Assembly (NCBI GenBank): GCA_027943245.1
Contig: JANDJZ010000863.1
Coordinates: 1 to 19,256, forward strand
DNA length: 19,256 nt
Reading direction: 5' to 3'
DNA from: Acanthamoeba sp. SK_2022b
Lineage: Eukaryota; Discosea; Longamoebia; Acanthamoebidae
The notes beneath the pieces are model-generated. The model made no database searches. It was not told the origin of the DNA and was given only the letters and a program-made list of their open reading frames with translations. The first letter of the stretch is position 1. Each line of letters opens with the position of its first letter. Below are positions 9,092 to 16,854 of the stretch, one piece after another. The translations under genes were made by a program, and so were the position numbers.

Positions 9092-9325
9092 TTATTCCAT
9101 CTGAGCAACTGCAAGCTCAATATTAGCAATCTCAGCAATAACTCCAAAAGCAATGGGGTGCAAGCTCCTGCTGTGTCTCCATAGCTGCTTTAGGCATGCA
9201 AACTTCTTGAAAATGGAGAACACATTCTCCACCTGCACCCTGACAACACCCATGTTATAGTTAAAGATATCTTCCTGTGGTTTAAGAATCAGAAGAAAGA
9301 ATCGGAAGGTCACTGAATTGGGCAC
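9092..9325 (-). pseudogene. PIF/Harbinger-like DDE transposase, C-terminal remnant
   Basis: VRVQVENVFSIFKKFACL on the minus strand matches the pattern around the third catalytic acid of DDE_4/Harbinger transposases (R...ENxFxxxK...RCL), and it is followed by a helix with HPIAFGVIAEIANIELA, as in the family's C-terminal region. The frame ends at a TAA that is part of a GGAATAAAAG sequence, a possible polyadenylation signal. Upstream (9326-9500, minus) the expected first parts of the domain are too broken by stops to follow. This is a short degenerate fragment; family assignment is moderate. Confidence 0.45.
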
Positions 9326-10138
9326 TCAGTGGCATCAATTTATCCCAATTAATGGAAATATGCCATATGGTACTCTGGCATTTACAGATATCTGCTCAAA
9401 TAAAGACAGTCAATATCTGCAATGATTTTTGGTCAGGTTGCTACAATGTTGCCCAGAAAAGTCAAGGGAATGCTTAATCCAATTGGCAATCATACATAAT
9501 GATTCTCATTGCAGAGTTTTGATGAAGTTTCATTGAAGACTGGTGGAATAAAATCAATACAAAAAACTGATAAAGAGAAATAACAATTTTGACCCAAGCC
9601 ATTGTCTCACTTGGTCAGCTCTTAACTGTTGTGGGGTGAGAGTCCTAAAAAGGCAGTCAAACCACCCTCATGGGAAACTGGTGAGGAATCTGAGGCAGGC
9701 CAGAATGCTATTGATGATCTGGCAGTGTATCCATAAGGAAAAGTGGCTCAGATTGATGACTACGAATTGGATGCCTTGGAATCTCCTGATCAGAACAGCC
9801 CCCCAGATCTCTGGCCATCTCAGTGACCATCTCCCTCTCAGTCCTCATCATGACGTGGCACAATGATGCCAAGTTCCACACATTTCTGTGGAAATTGCCA
9901 GCTGACAAGTTTGAAATGGATGTTGAGGTGGTGGACTCCAGCAACTCAACACTAAAGACAAAAAAGGAAGGGAGAGAAACCCCTGTATGGACCATACATC
10001 ACCTGAAACTGTGAACTTCCAGGCTGCAAAATTCTGTCCTTGCATTGGTGTTTGCCCATGCACAGCCAATGTCCAATCATTACTGATGGATGGAGTAATT
10101 GACACATCAAAAATCAGACAGGACTGCACAAAAACATT
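9326..10138. other. Decayed DNA with acidic coding-like remnants of unknown origin
   Basis: On the plus strand, 9647-9830 reads as an acidic peptide (AIDDLAVYP, stop, GKVAQIDDYELDALESPDQ) and then shifts frame to MTWHNDAKFHTFLWKLPADK with a charged tail ending at 10013. This looks like one old coding sequence broken by a nonsense mutation and a frameshift. I recognise no family. It may be a second gene of the neighbouring Harbinger-like element or a separate pseudogene. The rest (9326-9640) is A/T-rich with no signal. Confidence 0.3.
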
Positions 10139-10305
10139 ATTGGGGTGGTTTTATTACCCCTTGCTCTCTTCAGCTTGGCCTCCACTTCCATACCCTTATC
10201 ACTCCTCTTGTCTTTACCAGATGGATCTGAGTGGGAAAAGGAAGACCTGTCATCCCCTGTGGTTGGGTGTAAGAAGCTGTGCATGTTTGATTGGGTTGTC
10301 GGCAA
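10139..10305 (-). mobile_element. Second LINE copy: 5' fragment of ORF1
   Basis: The minus-strand peptide shares QSNMHSFLHPTT, SDPSGKDK, KGMEVEAK and KRARGNKT with the ORF1 N-terminus at 7681-7480, and the DNA also aligns (for example GGTTTTATTAC and AAGAAGCTGTGCATG in both). The two are diverged copies of the same or a sister family. It holds only the first 60 or so codons and not the 3' end, the reverse of usual LINE 5' truncation, so it was probably left by recombination or deletion. Its 5' side lies just before the MADS-like gene. Confidence 0.8.
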
Positions 10306-10314
10306 CGGAAAAGA

Positions 10315-10361
10315 AAAAAAAAGATGTAAAATAAAACAAACAGCTCAACTAATCGCAGTGA
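10315..10361 (+). promoter_or_regulatory. A-rich leader with TATA-like sequence before the MADS-like gene
   Basis: Only about 55 bases separate the LINE fragment from the ATG at 10362. They contain an A-rich run and TAAAATAAAA, a TATA-like sequence. Any further promoter would have to lie inside transposon-derived DNA. The role is inferred from position only. Confidence 0.3.
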
Positions 10362-11332
10362 ATGGACGAACTGCCGCCACCCATCGCTCAGTCTCTCAAG
10401 AACGTGGAGGAGGCCAATTCGGTGCTCTCCGAGCTGGAAGTGCACCTGCAAGATCAGGCTGATCGCCTCCTCAAGAAGGTATCACCAAGCTTGTGCCTCG
10501 ATTCTGTGTTTTCATATGCTGAGCTTAAGCCGCAACCACGCGAAGCAGCCCTGCCTTCTTACCGATCAGAAGATTTCTTTAATTGATCAATTAATTGTTA
10601 ACTCGACGTATTTCCGTCCCACTGCGCAGTCGTACATGCTGGGAGCACTAACGGGCTGCGAGGTGGCCCTCCTGTTCTCTTTCAAGGGCCAGGTCAAGAG
10701 CTACGCTTCGCCCCAGCTCGGTACCACGCCCTCACGCTACACGCTACACGCTCCACACACACGCCTCATGCCCCGAGCGCTGCTCCCACTTCACAGAGCC
10801 CTTGATCACGGAGAAGCAGGCCAAGGACCTGTTCACGAACCTGCTCTACGGCCAGAAGCAGCCCGCCGCCGACCCAGCGGCGCCGTCTGCCGACTCGCAG
10901 CTGCTCAAGGAGAGCGCCAGCGGGCCCGCGCCGAGCGCCAGCGCCCCGCTCAGCGTCGAAGACGTGAGCGAGGAGGAGCTCGACGCTGCCGAGTGCATCG
11001 AGGACGACTCGGAGCGCGAGAAGGCCTTCAAGGCCCGCTACGTGCAGCTCCACAACGACGTACGCTTTCTTGTCGACAACTGTGCTTGCCATCTGTGTAG
11101 ATGCTGCTGCTGTTGTTGACCAGTCGACTGCGCGTAGTGCGTGCGGGTGTCGGTGCTGGCGCATCCGGCGGAGGGCGCGGACGTGTTCCTGCTGGTGGCG
11201 ACGCCGTCGAGCAAGATCTTCTCGTTCACCACGCCCAAGCTGGCGCCCATGATCAAGACGCCCATCGGCCAGAACATGATCAAGACGTTCCTCAACGCCA
11301 AGCCCGCCTCGGCGCCGGCCTCCTCCTCTTGA
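10362..11332 (+). CDS. Protein with two MADS/SRF-like dimerisation modules (four exons)
   Basis: Exons: 10362-10478, 10630-10720, 10797-11059, 11138-11332; introns of 151, 76 and 78 bp, all GT...AG with consistent phase; 221 aa. Unit 1 (about residues 31-92) aligns with the second half of the SRF MADS domain: LLKK-SYMLGALTGCEVALLF, then GQVKSYASPQLEPLI, then TEKQAKDLFTNLL, against SRF's MKKAYELSTLTGTQVLLLV...VYTFATRKLQPMI...GKALIQTCL. Unit 2 (about 145-208) repeats it: EKAFKARYVQL, then ADVFLLVATPSSKIFSFTT, then KLAPMIKTPIGQNMIKTFLN. The units are joined by an acidic, Ala/Ser/Pro-rich linker. The DNA-contacting basic arm and K/R-rich helix of true MADS boxes are absent: unit 1 is preceded by an acidic N-terminus. 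It may form an internal pseudo-dimer or pair with a full MADS protein. Nuclear location and function are inferred. Confidence 0.7.
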
Positions 11333-11568
11333 TTCGATTCTTCAAGCACCTTTATTTATTATTCTTCCAAGAAGGAAAAAATCATTTGATTTTTATTACC
11401 TTGGAGAAATAAAATGAAATATAAATAAAACGATAAAAACCAAAAATGGAAAGAGAGTGCTCCTGTCGTAAACAGCAGAGGAAAAGGCGAGAAAGAAAAA
11501 AGGGGCCTTGTGATACTTGCTCCTGCCACGTCGACGCATACACCTCCATCCCCCGATCTCTCACATAC
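11333..11568 (+). other. 3' region of MADS-like gene and 5' region of SEC13
   Basis: After the TGA at 11330-11332 there are two AATAAA signals (11408-11413 and 11424-11429), suitable for polyadenylation of the MADS-like transcript. The remaining 130 or so bases up to the SEC13 start are purine-rich and then pyrimidine-rich, and must hold the SEC13 promoter; no clear TATA is seen. Confidence 0.5.
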
Positions 11569-13157
11569 ATGTCTTCCTTCTCCCTCCCCACTGGCGTCGA
11601 AGCGGTACCTGTTCCCCTCTTCCCCACAGTAGCTGAGCGTAGCTATCTTCTCGCATCATCTTGAGATATTAGTCTACCCCTTCTCCTTTTTTTTCTCCTT
11701 CTTCTTCTTCTCCTTCCATCTCATCCGCTTAGCGTCGTTACGGTTATCGATGTGGCAGTAACTGAAGATACATCACTAATCGTGTGCCTTTGGGGGGGGG
11801 GCTCTTCACCGCAGCACGACGCACAGTTCGACTTTTTCGGGAAGCGGGTGGCCGTGGCATGCTCCGACGGCGTTGTGCGACTCTACGACGCGGCAGCCCC
11901 AGACTCCGCCCCCCTCTGCGAACTCTCCGGGTCGGTGGCTACACGCACACAGCGAGCTCGTGTTAGTGACTCACCAACGCGTCGCTCCTGATTCATCAGG
12001 CACTCGGGAGCCGTGTGGCAGGTGCGCTGGTCGTTCCCCGGCTTCAACGGCGGTCTGCTGGTGAGCTGCAGCTACGACCGGAGGGTGATCGTATGGCGCG
12101 AGACCAGCCCCAACTCATGGGAAAAGACCTTTGTCTACGAGTCCCACGAGCTCTCAGGTTCCACGACCTTGCCCCCCCCCCCGCCAACCGCTTGGGCGCT
12201 TAATGACCCACCATCCCCAGTCAATTCTGTGTGCTTCGGACCGCACCAACACGGTCTGTTCGTGGGCTGCGCCTCCTCCGACGGCACGGTGTCGCTGCTG
12301 CGCTATCAGGGTAAGCGCTGCCTGGCTCCAGTCCTGATCCGTTTGTGTGTGAGTGTGAGTGGTCTGACTAATGTCGTGTGCGTCGGTTGCAGCGAGCGAG
12401 GGACAGTGGAATGCGCAGCGCTTCACCGCCCATCACATGGGCGTGAACGCCCTCGTGTTTGCTCCGTTTGTCGAAGAGGGATCGTCCTCCTCCATCAATG
12501 CCGCGGCCGTGCGCTTCGCCACCGGTGGTTGCGACAACCTCATCAAGATCTGGCGGTGCTGCGTGCCCTCCCCCCACCCGCCTGGCCCACCTGCGTCGGC
12601 CTTACAGTTTGAGTTCCCGTTCGTTCGTGTGGAGGCAGGTATGACGTCATCACTGGAGACGCCATGTGCGAGGAGGCATTGAAGAGGCAGACCGGCTGGA
12701 TTCGTGCCCTGGCGTGGACTACCTTCCCAGGTTCGGCCTTGGCTTGCCCTTTCGCAGCCCAGCCACCTCCTCGCTTAAGCAAGGTAACCTCATCACCAAT
12801 CTCCTGCAGGCTACAAGGCGGGCGTGCTTGCTAGTGGTTCGGCCGACCGCACGGTGTGCGTGTGGCGAGGCTCCGACATCGGCAAGCCATTCCAGATCGC
12901 CACGCTGCCCAAGTTTGACGACGAGGTACAACGCTCCCTGGAGCAAGACCCTGCGTTGCCTCCTTCAGTTTGAAGTAGAGTCTGAGACGCATGGACAGGT
13001 GTGGGACCTGAGCTGGTCGGACGAAGGAGCCACGAGCAAGCGGCCCACCCTGGCGGTGACGTCGGGCGACGGAGTCACGACTTTCTGGCAGGTGGCCTCC
13101 GATCAGAAGGCGGACACCGCGGCTAGCACCGGCGGCTGGATCAGGATTGATGCTTGA
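11569..13157 (+). CDS. SEC13: Sec13, WD40 protein of the COPII coat and nuclear pore
   Basis: Sec13 forms the outer COPII cage with Sec31 at ER exit sites, and is shared with the nuclear-pore Y complex and SEA/GATOR. Exons: 11569-11604, 11815-11930, 12000-12157, 12221-12310, 12393-12555, 12639-12730, 12810-12925, 12999-13157; all seven introns (63-210 bp) are GT...AG and the joined frame gives 309 aa, near the family's 300-320. Family signatures are in order: HDAQFDFFGKRVAVACSDG, HSGAVWQVRW, SCSYDRRVIVWRE, VNSVCFGPHQHGL, SSDGTVSLLRY, RFATGGCDNLIKIW, TGWIRALAW, ASGSADRTVCVW, KFDDEVWDLSWS and TSGDGVTTFWQV, i.e. six propeller blades. Exon 1 (12 codons from ATG 11569) is the least certain; it was chosen because a GTACCT donor gives the right phase. 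The first intron has a CACTAAT branch-like site before its acceptor. Confidence 0.93.
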
Positions 13158-13292
13158 TCTCAACACCAACAGTCAGCCTTCCTTCTTAAGGGCTCTCCCT
13201 CCAGTTCGCCAAGAATCCTGCCCCACTATTACGTTGTCCACCTGTTGCACGATAGGCGCACCAATCGCGGGAAAAAGTGGCGTTGAAGCGAA
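13158..13292. other. SEC13 3' flank
   Basis: No gene is visible. No canonical AATAAA follows the SEC13 stop; the region is C/T-rich and merges into the pseudogene fragment below. Confidence 0.4.
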
Positions 13293-13366
13293 CTATTCTG
13301 GCAGGACCCCGTAGAAGCTCAGCCTAAGGTTGGCAAGAGAAGAGGAAGCAAGGTCGTGGCTGGCGA
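13293..13366 (-). pseudogene. Truncated fifth copy of the divergent-pair gene family
   Basis: The minus strand reads ASHDLASSSLANLRLSFYGV then LPE and TAG. The stretch NLxLSFYxVLPE matches the conserved core of the four neighbouring paralogues, and the DNA (GCCAACCTT-GGCTGAGCTTCTAC-GGGTCCTGCC) is almost identical to the gene at 15774. Similarity stops at the TAG; sequence beyond it is unrelated. This is a relic of about 25 codons, showing that the family once had another member here. Confidence 0.7.
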
Positions 13367-13532
13367 GAAATTGATCATGTATCGGCCACGTAGATCAGCC
13401 TGAGGTAGACATCTGGTGGGAAGCGATGCCGAGCTGAATTGCTAAAGGAAAGGCGGTGGTGATGCAGTGCGTTGGTGAAGTGACAAGAAAGATCAACCCT
13501 CTTTTATGGGCAAATACATGAGCTTCTCGATA

Positions 13533-14456
13533 TCAACCAACATGAACCAACTCGACAGGGAAGGCAATCGCTCGTTCGTATTCCTGGAGCTGAAACTGCG
13601 GCGGCGTGCGCACCGCTTGCCTGGAGCCCTTGCGGTTGGCGTAGAGTCGTCGGCCGGGGTTTTGATGGTACACATCCACCAGCTCCTGCCTTGCTGGGAA
13701 GCGGCGCTTTATCTCTGGGTAGAGGCGCTCGCGCTGGTTGGCGTTGCTCACAAAGGCTACCCCGCCCAGAAGGCCTTTCATCCTGACCACGCCGTCTGGC
13801 AAGATGGAGGAGCTCGGGACGTTGAGGTTCAGAGTGGCCTCGAACACTGTGTTGCTGAAGGTGTCGGAGGGAGTCCGCACAGCGATGACGTGCTGCACCG
13901 CCGGCTGTCCGCCGTCAGCACTGGTGCTCTCCACTTTATACGAGACCGCACTGTCAGCAGTGAGGGTAATGGGCTGGAGGCCAGCAGCCCAGAGGTCGAC
14001 TGTGATGGGGCGCAAATCGAGATGGAACCAGGCATACAGATTCACGAACAGGTAGCTGCTCTTGTAGGGCAGCACCGAGTAGAAGCCTAGTTTGAGGTCT
14101 GCATCGTGGTTCAAGACACTGCGACCTCCCCAGCCCATCTCGGAGAAGCATTCTGCTAGCCGAGGAGGAAGAGAGCTGGGCGTGCTAGACGAATGACACG
14201 CTGTCCAAGATTGCGGCACTGAAGGAGACCCGCCAGCCTGACCGTGCTGGCTAGGCTCGCCCTGGCTCAGCGAAGTGGAAGCCGCTGGGAGCAACACCAT
14301 CGGGTCTGGTTCTGAAGCTTCCGAGGCCAAGACCGCTTGAGCGTTTGAGTAGGAGAAGTGACTGCTGTCAATGATACTGGCCGTGTTGATGCCAGAGATG
14401 ACTGATGAAGCCCAGTGATTGGTGGTGGTGGAGCTTACAAGGTGGCTGCGTTGCAT
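13533..14456 (-). CDS. Family member A: hypothetical protein, unrecognised family (307 aa)
   Basis: A single open frame from ATG 14456 to the stop at 13533, no intron. Residues 1-120 are Ser/Thr/Ala/Pro/Gln-rich and probably disordered. A folded core starts with LKLGFYSVLPYKSSYLFVNL (about 121-140), followed by alternating hydrophobic strands (ITVDLWAAGLQPITLTAD, VQHVIAVRTPSDTF, TVFEATLNLNV) and then a basic conserved block: KGLLGGVAFVSN (227-238), RERLYPEIKRRFPAR, NPGRRLYANRKGSRQAV (266-282). There is no signal peptide or membrane segment. The strand-rich core followed by an Arg/Lys-rich segment could suit nucleic-acid binding, but I recognise no domain and assign no function. Closest paralogue is C (16855-17736); A has a 14-17 residue insertion (ECFSEMGWGGRSV) just before the core. 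It is divergent from B across a 1.3-kb intergenic region. Confidence 0.75.
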   Translation of the reverse strand: MQRSHLVSSTTTNHWASSVISGINTASIIDSSHFSYSNAQAVLASEASEPDPMVLLPAASTSLSQGEPSQHGQAGGSPSVPQSWTACHSSSTPSSLPPRLAECFSEMGWGGRSVLNHDADLKLGFYSVLPYKSSYLFVNLYAWFHLDLRPITVDLWAAGLQPITLTADSAVSYKVESTSADGGQPAVQHVIAVRTPSDTFSNTVFEATLNLNVPSSSILPDGVVRMKGLLGGVAFVSNANQRERLYPEIKRRFPARQELVDVYHQNPGRRLYANRKGSRQAVRTPPQFQLQEYERAIAFPVELVHVG

Positions 14457-14610
14457 CGAGTTGGTGTTGTTATAAGTTTATAGGCCAGTTTTATGGTACA
14501 GAGATTGCGCTGACGGTTCGCCAAATAAGGTAACGATAGACATTGCGATCCCGGCTTGGTGGTCGTTTTAACCTTGCTTGTCCGGAAAAGGTAATTTTCC
14601 CTCAGCGGGG

Positions 14611-14846
14611 CCACGGTACCGTGGCTAGCTGCGGTAAATGGAATGATTTGGCCTTGGTGGCGTGCCCCGGCGGTAGCTTGCTGGAGGGCTGTGGGCATCA
14701 CCCTCGACCAAAGGGCAGCCCACCAGCAAGGCCACAGCCTGGCCAGGTAGATACTGACCCGAAGGCAAACTGGACTACGTTGGCTAGCCCTCCACCACCG
14801 AGCGGCTGCCGCCACGGCACGCCAAGGCCAAACCACTCCACTTACC
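14611..14846. repeat. Foldback (inverted-repeat) element in the A-B intergenic region
   Basis: The left arm from 14633 (GGTAAATGGAATGATTTGG, then CCTTGG) pairs with the right arm ending at 14846, whose reverse complement reads GGTAAGTGGAGTGGTTTGG, then CCTTGG. Arms of about 60 bp surround a GC-rich core rich in GGCCACAGCCTGGCCAGG-type sequence. A perfect 14-bp palindrome, CCACGGTACCGTGG (14611-14624), lies just outside. A related arm lies at 17945-18030, with its core in opposite orientation. It could be a MITE-like foldback element or a segment of an older transposon. Confidence 0.6.
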
Positions 14847-15370
14847 TTTTACCCGCGCTCGCGGTGTCGCGAGAGGCCGTTGGTTGCTTTCGGACTTAAT
14901 TGTGGCGCAACGCGGCGAGGGAGGCCGGGGGGCGAAAGGTAGCAGGAGAGATTTATTGTCCTCTAGATTGGTAGCGCCAGGCCAGCACAAGTTCTTCGTT
15001 GATATCGGAGTCACGAGGGCTTCATAAAGCTTCTGCTTGCACACTACGTCCCATCTTTAAATCCACGATGTCATGGCTGCTGCGGCGGTGATGACTCCAC
15101 GTTAGCAAACGCACACAGATGATGAAGGCACACAAGTGCAGGGCGGCCGCACTTATCCCAACATAGAGGTAAAATTCACTCAACTGAACCAAGCGATATT
15201 TGTTAACAAACGTTCATTTGAGCGAGCATTCAATAAATCTCTTTGTGAAGGGCCCACATGGCGATCTCGCTGCGCCAGGCCTTTGGGTTGAGCCCTGCTC
15301 CTGCTCTTCTTTCTTCCTTGCGCCTCGTCTGCCGGTGGGCACGCAAGGATTACGAAGACGGAGTTTCAAT

Positions 15371-15427
15371 TAGCGGTGGCGTAGAGGGCGAAGGAGTTAA
15401 ATTAATGGTGGCGTAGTGGGCGAAGGC
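15371..15427. repeat. Two-copy 32-bp tandem repeat
   Basis: TAGCGGTGGCGTAGAGGGCG at 15371 recurs 32 bases later as TAATGGTGGCGTAGTGGGCG at 15403, each followed by AAGG. Only two copies, slightly diverged; role unknown. Confidence 0.7.
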
Positions 15428-15638
15428 CTGGCTCTGGTTCCCTCCGACAGGCGATCGAGTCCTGCCGCGCTAGCCTCTTTCCCAAACTGCCACGTTGGCT
15501 CAAAGAAACCTTGAAACCTTGTCCTGGTGTGCCGTGAGCGTCATGGCCCTGCGAAGGAGACACCACCAAGCTGCCTAGGCAAAGCACGCATCTCTTCTCG
15601 ACTTGGGATCATCACCACAGACAGAGAGGACCAGTAAG

Positions 15639-15742
15639 CCAATCAGAGGCCCCAGTGGGACGAGCATCCCACCGAAAGTTCATTTTCTCTTTGCAATAAT
15701 AAAATCCCATCGAAAGTTCAATCTCTCTACGCAATAAAAACT
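15639..15742 (+). promoter_or_regulatory. Probable promoter of gene B: CCAAT box and 38-bp tandem repeat
   Basis: CCAAT (15639-15643) precedes two head-to-tail 38-bp units, 15667-15704 and 15705-15742, each containing TCCCAYCGAAAGTTCA followed by a pyrimidine run and GCAATAA. The second ends in a TATA-like AATAAAAACT about 32 bases before ATG 15774. A single related unit (TCCCACGGAAAGTTCA, about 18871-18886) lies at the same place before gene D. Conservation of GAAAGTTCA between B and D points to a regulatory motif; function is inferred. Confidence 0.5.
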
Positions 15743-15773
15743 GTGTTCTCGTCATACGATTGCACAGCAACAA

Positions 15774-16442
15774 ATGCAACACAATCGCCTAATAAGCACA
15801 ACCAATGACTGCGCAGCTTCGGCGAGCAGCCCCAGCGCCCACACCCAGCTGAACGACCTCCACACTTATGCCAACCTTTGGCTGAGCTTCTACCGGGTCC
15901 TGCCCGAGAAGAGCTCACGGTCAAAAGTCAGGTATATGTTTATAAGTTTGTTTGCCATGTTCCCTCTCGACATGAGCACCATCAGGCTCGTCCTCTCTGA
16001 GGGCCATCAGACCATTACGCTTGCGGCCGACCAGAAGGTCTCATTTAGCTTGAGCCGCGAAGACGGGCTGGTGGTGCAGCACATCATTGCTGTGCAGACG
16101 CCCACCACCACCTTCAAGAAGACAGTGTTTACCGCCATGCTCGAGTTCGACCTACCAATCTCTTCTTCAGGCTCCACTAAAAGGGCAAGAGGCCTTCTGG
16201 GCGGGGTGGCCTTTGTGAGCAACTCCAGCCAGCGTGAGGGCCTCTACCCCATTATTGAGGACCGCTTCCCGAAAAGGAAGAAGCTCGTGGAGGTCTACAG
16301 ACGAAACCCCGGCCGACGACTTTATGCCAACAGCAAGGGCGCCACGCAAGAGGTTCACACGCTGCCTACGTTCCAACATGAAGACTTTAAACAAGCGACC
16401 ACCATGGTCGTCAAGTTGGGTCACGCCAATCCATTACGATGA
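15774..16442 (+). CDS. Family member B: hypothetical protein, short form (222 aa)
   Basis: Intronless frame from ATG 15774. It starts MQHNRLISTTNDC, like the other members (A: MQRSHLVSSTT; C: MQRNRLVSTTT), which fixes the start. The disordered N-terminus is only about 30 residues, against about 110-120 in A and C. The core begins YANLWLSFYRVLPEKSS, continues with strands (MFISLFAMFPLDM, ITLAADQKVSFSL, VQHIIAVQTPTTTF) and ends in the family's basic block (RGLLGGVAFVSNSSQREGLY, NPGRRLYANSKGATQEV). Where A and C have VLPYKSS, B and D have VLPEKS, so B and D form a subfamily on the plus strand. No domain recognised; function unknown. Confidence 0.72.
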   Translation: MQHNRLISTTNDCAASASSPSAHTQLNDLHTYANLWLSFYRVLPEKSSRSKVRYMFISLFAMFPLDMSTIRLVLSEGHQTITLAADQKVSFSLSREDGLVVQHIIAVQTPTTTFKKTVFTAMLEFDLPISSSGSTKRARGLLGGVAFVSNSSQREGLYPIIEDRFPKRKKLVEVYRRNPGRRLYANSKGATQEVHTLPTFQHEDFKQATTMVVKLGHANPLR

Positions 16443-16854
16443 TGATGACGACCTCAAGAGACGGACCCGTCGCTGTGTTATCTTGTGTCGGTGTTGAGAT
16501 ACTTTACAACGTCCCCTCTTACCCCTCCCTGATGTCTTATCATGGCACTCCTCTGTCACTGTCGCTCTCTGTTTGCTTGCACTCATGCGCTTCGCCAGCA
16601 TCGATTGGGCCCTGGGGGCAGGGCAGTCGGACTTAAAAGGCGTGGTAACTCCAAGAGCTCACTCGAGGGCAACGAGGATCTGGCCGAGCTGCCAGACCTC
16701 TCCTTTTTCCCTCTCTCCAGGTTCTCCGCGTGCCCGCCAAAACATGCGTTCGCAGATCCAGGACGACCCGGCAGGGGCAGATGGGACAATTGGCAGCAAG
16801 TACAGTCTCTTCCCATGGTCACACCAAATGCAGCTCGCATGCACACCATCAATA
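16443..16854. other. Intergenic region between B and C (convergent genes)
   Basis: Tail-to-tail spacer of about 410 bp. No AATAAA is obvious after either stop, and no RNA gene or paralogue fragment is seen. It has host-like GC content and a pyrimidine tract (CTCTCCTTTTTCCCTCTCTCC, about 16697-16718). Confidence 0.5.

Larger units (their letters stand above)
14457..15773. other. Divergent intergenic region between family members A and B
   Basis: About 1.3 kb without a supportable gene. Close to A's ATG, minus strand, lies CCATAAAACTGGCCTATAAAC, nearly the same as the sequence before gene C (CCATAAAACCTGGCCTTTAAAC), so it is a likely shared core promoter. Segments also recur in order in the C-D region: the foldback arm (14780-14860 / 17945-18030), GAGGGCTTC...CATAAAGCTT (15015 / 18120), TCAATAAATCTCTTT (15230 / 18368), CTGGTTCCCTC-GACAGGCGATCGAGTCCT (15433 / 18585) and TGCCGTGAGCGTCA (15530 / 18714). 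This co-linearity shows tandem duplication of the whole divergent pair. Confidence 0.7.

Noticed and set aside
10516..11100. 194-codon plus-strand ORF
   Set aside because: It reads through two introns of the MADS-like gene and then in a wrong frame with Ala/Arg-rich GC-biased content.
12154..12946. Minus-strand ORFs across SEC13
   Set aside because: Antisense shadows of well-supported SEC13 exons.
13506..14090. Plus-strand ORF of 194 codons opposite gene A, and the similar one at 16573-17262 opposite gene C
   Set aside because: They mirror conserved coding sequence on the other strand; similarity between them follows from the A/C duplication.
14543..14899. ORFs at 14435-14899 and 17777-18247 sharing GKWND and RPQPGQV
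   Set aside because: The shared peptides come from the inverted-repeat element read in different orientations; they are repeats, not genes.
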